DNA from: Paenibacillus sp. Root52
GTDB lineage: Bacteria; Bacillota; Bacilli; Paenibacillales; Paenibacillaceae
DNA: 64,000 nt
Assembly: GCF_001426865.1 (NCBI RefSeq)
Contig: NZ_LMFO01000001.1
Location: 1 to 64,000 of the forward strand
Direction of reading: 5' to 3'
Part shown: piece by piece, positions 59,965 to 64,000 of the stretch
Layout: every line of letters begins with the position of its first letter
How positions within the stretch are numbered: position 1 is the first letter of the stretch
Translations under genes and position numbers: made by a program
Notes under the pieces: generated by a model
Databases searched by the model: none
The model's input: the letters and a program-made list of their open reading frames with translations, nothing else
Told to the model about the DNA's origin: nothing

Positions 59965-60603
59965 GTGAGGATCATTAAAAATCCTGAAGAACGTCGGAAT
60001 GAAATATTGGACGCAGCCGAGGCTTTATTTATTTCAAAAGGCTATACCCAAACAACGATCATTGATATTTTACAGGCGGTGAACATCGCCAAAGGTACGT
60101 TTTATCATTATTTTCAATCCAAAGAAGAGGTTATGAATGCCGTTGTGATGCGCTTTATCGCCGTTGGTGTAAATGCAGCGAAGCGAATAGCCGAAGACGA
60201 TTCTTTGGATGCACATACGAAGATTTTTAACATTATTACTGCTCAAGGACAGGATGTAGGCAACAAGGAACAATTTATCGAAGAATTACACCAAGTCCAT
60301 AACGTAGAGATGCATCAGAAAAGTCTGGTGGAAACGATTCTGCAACTCAGTCCGATCTTGACAGAAGTGATTGAACAAGGCATTCGGGAAGGGGTGTTCC
60401 ATACACCGGCGCCAAGAGAAGTGGTTGAGTTTTTGCTGGTCTCTTCACAGTTTTTATTGGATCAAGGCATATTTCAGTGGACAGAGGAGGAACTGCAACG
60501 CAAAGTCGAAGCGTTTATGTATATTCTGGAATGTACACTTGGTGCGGAAAAAGGAAGTTTCTCGTATATCATCGAGAGATATCGCCCGAATGAATCAAAT
60601 TAG
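59965..60603 (+). CDS. TetR family transcriptional regulator
   Basis: A 212-residue regulator. The N-terminal helix-turn-helix reads ILDAAEALFISKGYTQTTIIDILQAVNIAKGTFYHYFQSKEEV in sense, with the typical GTFYHYF. The C-terminal ligand domain is helical. The GTG start is chosen because GGAGG lies 8 nt upstream; an earlier TTG is the alternative. A perfect 19-bp palindrome upstream is its likely operator. It is 15 bp from the downstream MFS exporter, which it should control; the ABC pair upstream may be a second target. Confidence 0.92.
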   Translation: MRIIKNPEERRNEILDAAEALFISKGYTQTTIIDILQAVNIAKGTFYHYFQSKEEVMNAVVMRFIAVGVNAAKRIAEDDSLDAHTKIFNIITAQGQDVGNKEQFIEELHQVHNVEMHQKSLVETILQLSPILTEVIEQGIREGVFHTPAPREVVEFLLVSSQFLLDQGIFQWTEEELQRKVEAFMYILECTLGAEKGSFSYIIERYRPNESN

Positions 60604-60618
60604 CGGAGGGGTAATCCT

Positions 60619-61944
60619 ATGGAACTCACCGAACATCAATCATTTGGTAAATTTCTAATCGTATGGTTTGGACAGCTGATCTCGACAATTGGCATTGGTC
60701 TAACGGCATTTTCGCTTGGTGTGTACGCTTTTGAACAAACGAGTACAGCGACTGCGGTAGCTCTAATTACATTGTTCACCTTTTTACCCAATATCGTATT
60801 GCGTCCAATCGGAGGTGTGCTTGCGGATCGATATGATCGTCGTACGATGATGATTATTGGAGACTTAGGGTCTGCGATAGGGATACTCTTTATTCTATCC
60901 ATGTTCATAATAGGAAGTATCGAGCTGTGGCACATTTATGTTGGCGTTGCATTCAGTTCTGTATTCTCCGCTATTCAAAGTCCTGCTTATAAGGCTTCGG
61001 CTACCGATCTGTTGACGAAAGAGCAATTTTCCAGAGGCAGTGGCTTGTTACAGCTTGCTGAATCCTCCAAATTTTTGTTATCACCGATTATTGCAGGCAT
61101 TTTACTTACCATCACTTCGATTGAAGTTATTTTAATCATTAATATGTTAACCTTCCTTATAGCCATTCTAGCGGTACTTGGCATTCGCAGAAGTGCCAGA
61201 GTGGATCGAGCGGGTAGGGAGAAGAAGCCTTGGTTCACAGATCTTATCGAAGGCTGGGTCGAAGTGACTACGAACAAGGGTGTGCTGCTGCTCGTCATTA
61301 TTATTTCGATTGTTACGTTCTATCTTGGATTCTTGGAAACACTCATCGGTCCAATGATATTATCGTTCTCAGATACAAGGACGCTAGGAATGTTTCAATC
61401 CATTAGTGCAATCGGTATGCTGATTAGCAGCCTGTGTATTGGTATTTTTACAATGACGAAGAAATATGCCAAGGTATTAGTTATTGGCTTAGTTATGTTA
61501 GGTATCTCGTTTTCTCTTATAGGGATATCAACGAATCTTTACTTTATTATCTTTGCCGGATTCTTGTTCCTAGGTACACTTCCTTTTGTGAATATGAGTG
61601 CTGATGTGCTGGTGCGTAATAATATTGCTAATGAAAAGCAGGGCAGAGTATGGGGCATTATCGGAATTCTATCGCAACTCGGATTTATCGTTTCTTATAG
61701 TCTTGCGGGTTTCCTGGCAGATCATGTGTTCAACCCGTTGCTTATTGAAGGGGGAGCTCTTTCTTCGACCGTAGGTTCTATTATTGGTGTTGGTTCTGGC
61801 AGAGGTATTGCTTTGTTATTTATTATTGGGGGAGTGTTTGTGGTCATTATGGCTGCTATCACTTCTCGGTTAAAGCCGATTAAGCTTCTAGAGCAAGGTA
61901 TGGAGATGGTACCGGGGGAGCCTGTAGGTATAATGCAGGATTGA
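60619..61944 (+). CDS. MFS exporter, DHA3 (macrolide/enterobactin exporter-like) family
   Basis: A 441-residue transporter with 12 predicted helices. The N-terminus FGKFLIVWFGQLISTIGIGLTAFSLGVYAFEQT is typical of DHA3 exporters such as MefA and YfmO/EntS types. RPIGGVLADRYDRRTMMI is motif A. GGAGGGG lies 7 nt before the ATG. It forms a two-gene unit with the TetR regulator. Substrate drug or metabolite is unknown. Confidence 0.9.
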   Translation: MELTEHQSFGKFLIVWFGQLISTIGIGLTAFSLGVYAFEQTSTATAVALITLFTFLPNIVLRPIGGVLADRYDRRTMMIIGDLGSAIGILFILSMFIIGSIELWHIYVGVAFSSVFSAIQSPAYKASATDLLTKEQFSRGSGLLQLAESSKFLLSPIIAGILLTITSIEVILIINMLTFLIAILAVLGIRRSARVDRAGREKKPWFTDLIEGWVEVTTNKGVLLLVIIISIVTFYLGFLETLIGPMILSFSDTRTLGMFQSISAIGMLISSLCIGIFTMTKKYAKVLVIGLVMLGISFSLIGISTNLYFIIFAGFLFLGTLPFVNMSADVLVRNNIANEKQGRVWGIIGILSQLGFIVSYSLAGFLADHVFNPLLIEGGALSSTVGSIIGVGSGRGIALLFIIGGVFVVIMAAITSRLKPIKLLEQGMEMVPGEPVGIMQD

Positions 61945-62089
61945 AGGCATCGTAGATGGATTATTGGTTTGCTTAAAAGGCAGGCTACTGGATTGGTTCA
62001 GTTGTAACCATTCAATCACTAGAGATAACGTGATAAACTTGTGAGAGAGAATATGGAAATTTTCACTTCGCTTGTAGGAGGTTACACCA

Positions 62090-63163
62090 ATGTTCAAAAT
62101 CGGAAATCAAGGAACATTCAAAACATTGCCGGATCAAGCTCTGGCCATTTACCAAGGAGATACCGCTGCAGTAGAAGAGTTCATTAAACAAGGCATGGAT
62201 CTGGAAACTGAGATTGTACTTAGTCAATATACCGCTATGACACCCATCGATCTCGCTCTAATCTGCAATCAGCCTGCAGTGGTCAGGTTGTTGGTCTCGC
62301 ACGGTGTTAACCTGAATGCCAAAAATAATCCGGCGATGCTGAAGGCAGTGAGATGTTGTGGGGAAGAGATGGTTCGGTATTTGTACGAGAATGGTGCGAA
62401 ATTAAACGGACTTAACCGTGTGAAATCAAGCGCGTATGATGAAGCCTATTACGGTAACAAAAAGAACATACCCCTCCTTCATGAACTCGGATTAGATATT
62501 CGCAAATTTGGTGGGAAGACTTTACGTAAAGCAGTAGCTGATCACGATATGAAGACCCTCGAGTATTTACTGCGTGAAGGGGTAGATATCAATTATAATG
62601 AGCCAGATATGGTCTATCCGTACAAAGCGACGCCTCTCACGGTAGCGGCACGATCTAATAACATGAAGATGGTTCGATATTTGGTAGAACAGGGCGCGGA
62701 TGTTACGATCCAGGAGAAGGACGGTGAACGGGCATACACCATTGCGCTTAGTCAAAAAAATGAAGAAATGGCCGAGTATCTGAAATCTCTCGAACCAAAG
62801 GAGTTCCATGACATCAGCAATAAGTTGTTAGCGTTGAAGCCATACAAGTTGCCGAAGGAATTAATCACTTTTCTATCCGAAGCACCACGGCGCATTGAAA
62901 TTGCTGAGAACGAGTCCAACGTTCAATATGTTGAAATATTTAATCTGGTAGATACGGTTGAGATGAAAATGGGTAGACAGAAGCTGCTACGGATCTCATC
63001 TGAATTGGATCAATACTCGCACTTAATGATGGTATGGCATCCTAGCAAGAAGTGTCTTGGATTCTATGATATTGAACACCAAGAGTACGAGAATGTTGCT
63101 GTGCTTGATGCATTTTTGGCTGATCCGGGAACTTTAATTGCGAACTACATGAATCAGCTCTGA
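62090..63163 (+). CDS. Ankyrin repeat protein
   Basis: A 357-residue soluble protein. Residues about 15-245 contain ankyrin-type repeats: TPIDLALICNQPAVVRLLVSHGVNLNAKN, then GEEMVRYLYENGAKLN, MKTLEYLLREGVDINYN and TPLTVAARSNNMKMVRYLVEQGADV. A C-terminal domain of about 110 residues (HDISNKLLALKPYKLPKELITFLSEAP onward) resembles the SUKH/SMI1 type seen in toxin-immunity loci: FYDIEHQEYENVAVLDAFLADP. AGGAGG precedes the ATG. The function is not known. Confidence 0.85.
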   Translation: MFKIGNQGTFKTLPDQALAIYQGDTAAVEEFIKQGMDLETEIVLSQYTAMTPIDLALICNQPAVVRLLVSHGVNLNAKNNPAMLKAVRCCGEEMVRYLYENGAKLNGLNRVKSSAYDEAYYGNKKNIPLLHELGLDIRKFGGKTLRKAVADHDMKTLEYLLREGVDINYNEPDMVYPYKATPLTVAARSNNMKMVRYLVEQGADVTIQEKDGERAYTIALSQKNEEMAEYLKSLEPKEFHDISNKLLALKPYKLPKELITFLSEAPRRIEIAENESNVQYVEIFNLVDTVEMKMGRQKLLRISSELDQYSHLMMVWHPSKKCLGFYDIEHQEYENVAVLDAFLADPGTLIANYMNQL

Positions 63164-63213
63164 TCGATTCGAATATGTTTTAAGTTTCAGCCATTTAGAG
63201 AAGAAGTTCAGCG

Positions 63214-63241
63214 AAGTCTGGTTTATTAACCAGACTTTTTT
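63214..63241 (+). terminator. Terminator of the ankyrin gene
   Basis: A perfect 10-bp stem AAGTCTGGTT/AACCAGACTT with a 4-nt loop is followed by T residues. Confidence 0.9.
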
Positions 63242-63358
63242 CTATTTACAAATGGTGGGATATTAAGAACTCGGATGTTTTCCATTTTTCTAGGCTTAAA
63301 ATCGCTATACGCAACATAAAGTACACAATGAGATGAATGTGCAGAAGGAGGAAACGGC

Positions 63359-63952
63359 ATGATCGATCCGATATTACAAGCCCCGAACGTACAGTTAGCA
63401 GGGGATTCTACAGCCCTGTTGTACTACAAGCGGGATCCACGAAATTATGTAACTCAGTTGTTTGGAGAACAGCTACCTACCATCAAAAATGGTTTCTTCA
63501 ACGTACACATGAGTAAAGGTATTATTGTACAGCCACACTGGCACACGAATACAACAGAGATGATTGTGTTAATTAGCGGAGAGATAACAACCTCCGTATT
63601 TGACCCATTTACCCGTAAACGAATCAGTTACCATCTAATACCCGGGCAAGTGGCGATTTTTCCCAAAGGGTGGTTTCACTGGTTTGTAGCAGATACAGAT
63701 GATGTGCATTTGCTCACTATTTTTGATGTGCCAACACCTGACATTGTGCTTGGTGCTGATTTCCTCGCAGCAACACCGCCTGAGGTGGCGCATCGCGCGT
63801 ATTGTATCGACGAGGAAGCCTATGCCAAAGCCGTTGCCTCCATTCAAAATGATGCAATTCTTGGTCCACCGATTGGTTGTGTAGAGCCAGCTTACGATCA
63901 GACTAGTCAACCATCCAAAACATTAAAATCAGACAAATCATCGAAAGCGTAA
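63359..63952 (+). CDS. Cupin domain protein
   Basis: A 197-residue single cupin. Motif 1 is IIVQPHWHTNTTEMIVLISGEITTSVFDPF (two His and Glu), and motif 2 is PGQVAIFPKGWFHWFVADTDDVHLLTIFD. It resembles the cupin at 49084 over about 150 residues, including the GPPxxCV segment after the barrel, but has a short Ser/Lys-rich tail. AAGGAGG precedes the ATG. The two are likely paralogues in the same genome region. The substrate is unknown. Confidence 0.82.
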   Translation: MIDPILQAPNVQLAGDSTALLYYKRDPRNYVTQLFGEQLPTIKNGFFNVHMSKGIIVQPHWHTNTTEMIVLISGEITTSVFDPFTRKRISYHLIPGQVAIFPKGWFHWFVADTDDVHLLTIFDVPTPDIVLGADFLAATPPEVAHRAYCIDEEAYAKAVASIQNDAILGPPIGCVEPAYDQTSQPSKTLKSDKSSKA

Positions 63953-64000
63953 TTCTCACATATTTGCATCGTAGTACATAGACTCGTGAACTGGAGCGTC

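Noticed and set aside
1..64000. tRNA, rRNA, prophage, plasmid origin or CRISPR array
   Set aside because: No cloverleaf, rRNA block, integrase, capsid, replication-protein or spacer-repeat pattern was seen on either strand.

Overview
The window reads as chromosomal DNA of an aerobic, spore-forming Gram-positive bacterium, most likely Paenibacillus. The reasons are the moderate GC content, strong AGGAGG ribosome binding sites with frequent TTG/GTG starts, an SLH-anchored surface enzyme, a CotF-like spore coat protein, a YwiC homologue beside nar genes as in Bacillus, and Bacillus-type Fur and Fnr boxes. There is no rRNA, tRNA, CRISPR array or prophage. The genus is an inference from gene content.

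Layout. 0.1-4.2 kb: MarR regulator with an MFS drug exporter, then a leftward housekeeping group (alkyltransferase-like DNA repair protein, RluA-type pseudouridine synthase, class I methyltransferase). 4.3-11.7 kb: an iron-starvation sector with three perfect 15-bp Fur boxes, controlling a flavodoxin operon, an HpaB-type monooxygenase and an orphan siderophore-binding lipoprotein. Between them lie a 50-residue DUF1540 protein, a candidate small RNA, an orphan AAA ATPase and uppP. 11.8-17.5 kb: AdhR/AdhA aldehyde-response pair with MerR-type promoters, a YdhG-like protein, a two-component system and a YceI protein. 17.6-24.3 kb: a 1464-residue GH53 galactanase with SLH anchor, then an SPFH scaffold protein overlapping an NAD-kinase-like protein.

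24.4-42.5 kb is an anaerobic nitrogen-respiration sector. It holds a cupin, a leftward DUF2249 / heme-copper-like / SufT-like operon, the rightward moaA-narGHJI-narK operon (NarK carries a C-terminal PAS domain), two different Crp/Fnr regulators, YwiC, a ZIP metal transporter, a Cys-tailed YlbF-family protein and a lipoprotein copper nitrite reductase. Four promoters here have a Crp/Fnr box centred close to -41.5 from the predicted start, with a good -10 hexamer at the expected distance. Three use TGTGA-N6-TCACA-type boxes and one uses TTGAT-N4-ATCAA. The two regulators have recognition helices that match these two site types, which suggests a self-contained two-branch regulatory circuit. A 164-bp MITE-like element lies immediately upstream of nirK.

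42.7-48.9 kb is an accessory island of Smi1/Knr4, zinc-ribbon, beta-propeller-like, LRR and unknown genes, resembling an immunity or decoy cluster with no toxin in view. It also holds a Gly/Pro-rich repeat protein. 49-64 kb: cupins, an ECF41 sigma factor with its carboxymuconolactone-decarboxylase partner and a matching promoter, a CotF-like coat protein, two serine hydrolases, an FtsX-type ABC exporter, a TetR-MFS pair with a perfect 19-bp operator, an ankyrin protein and a second cupin.
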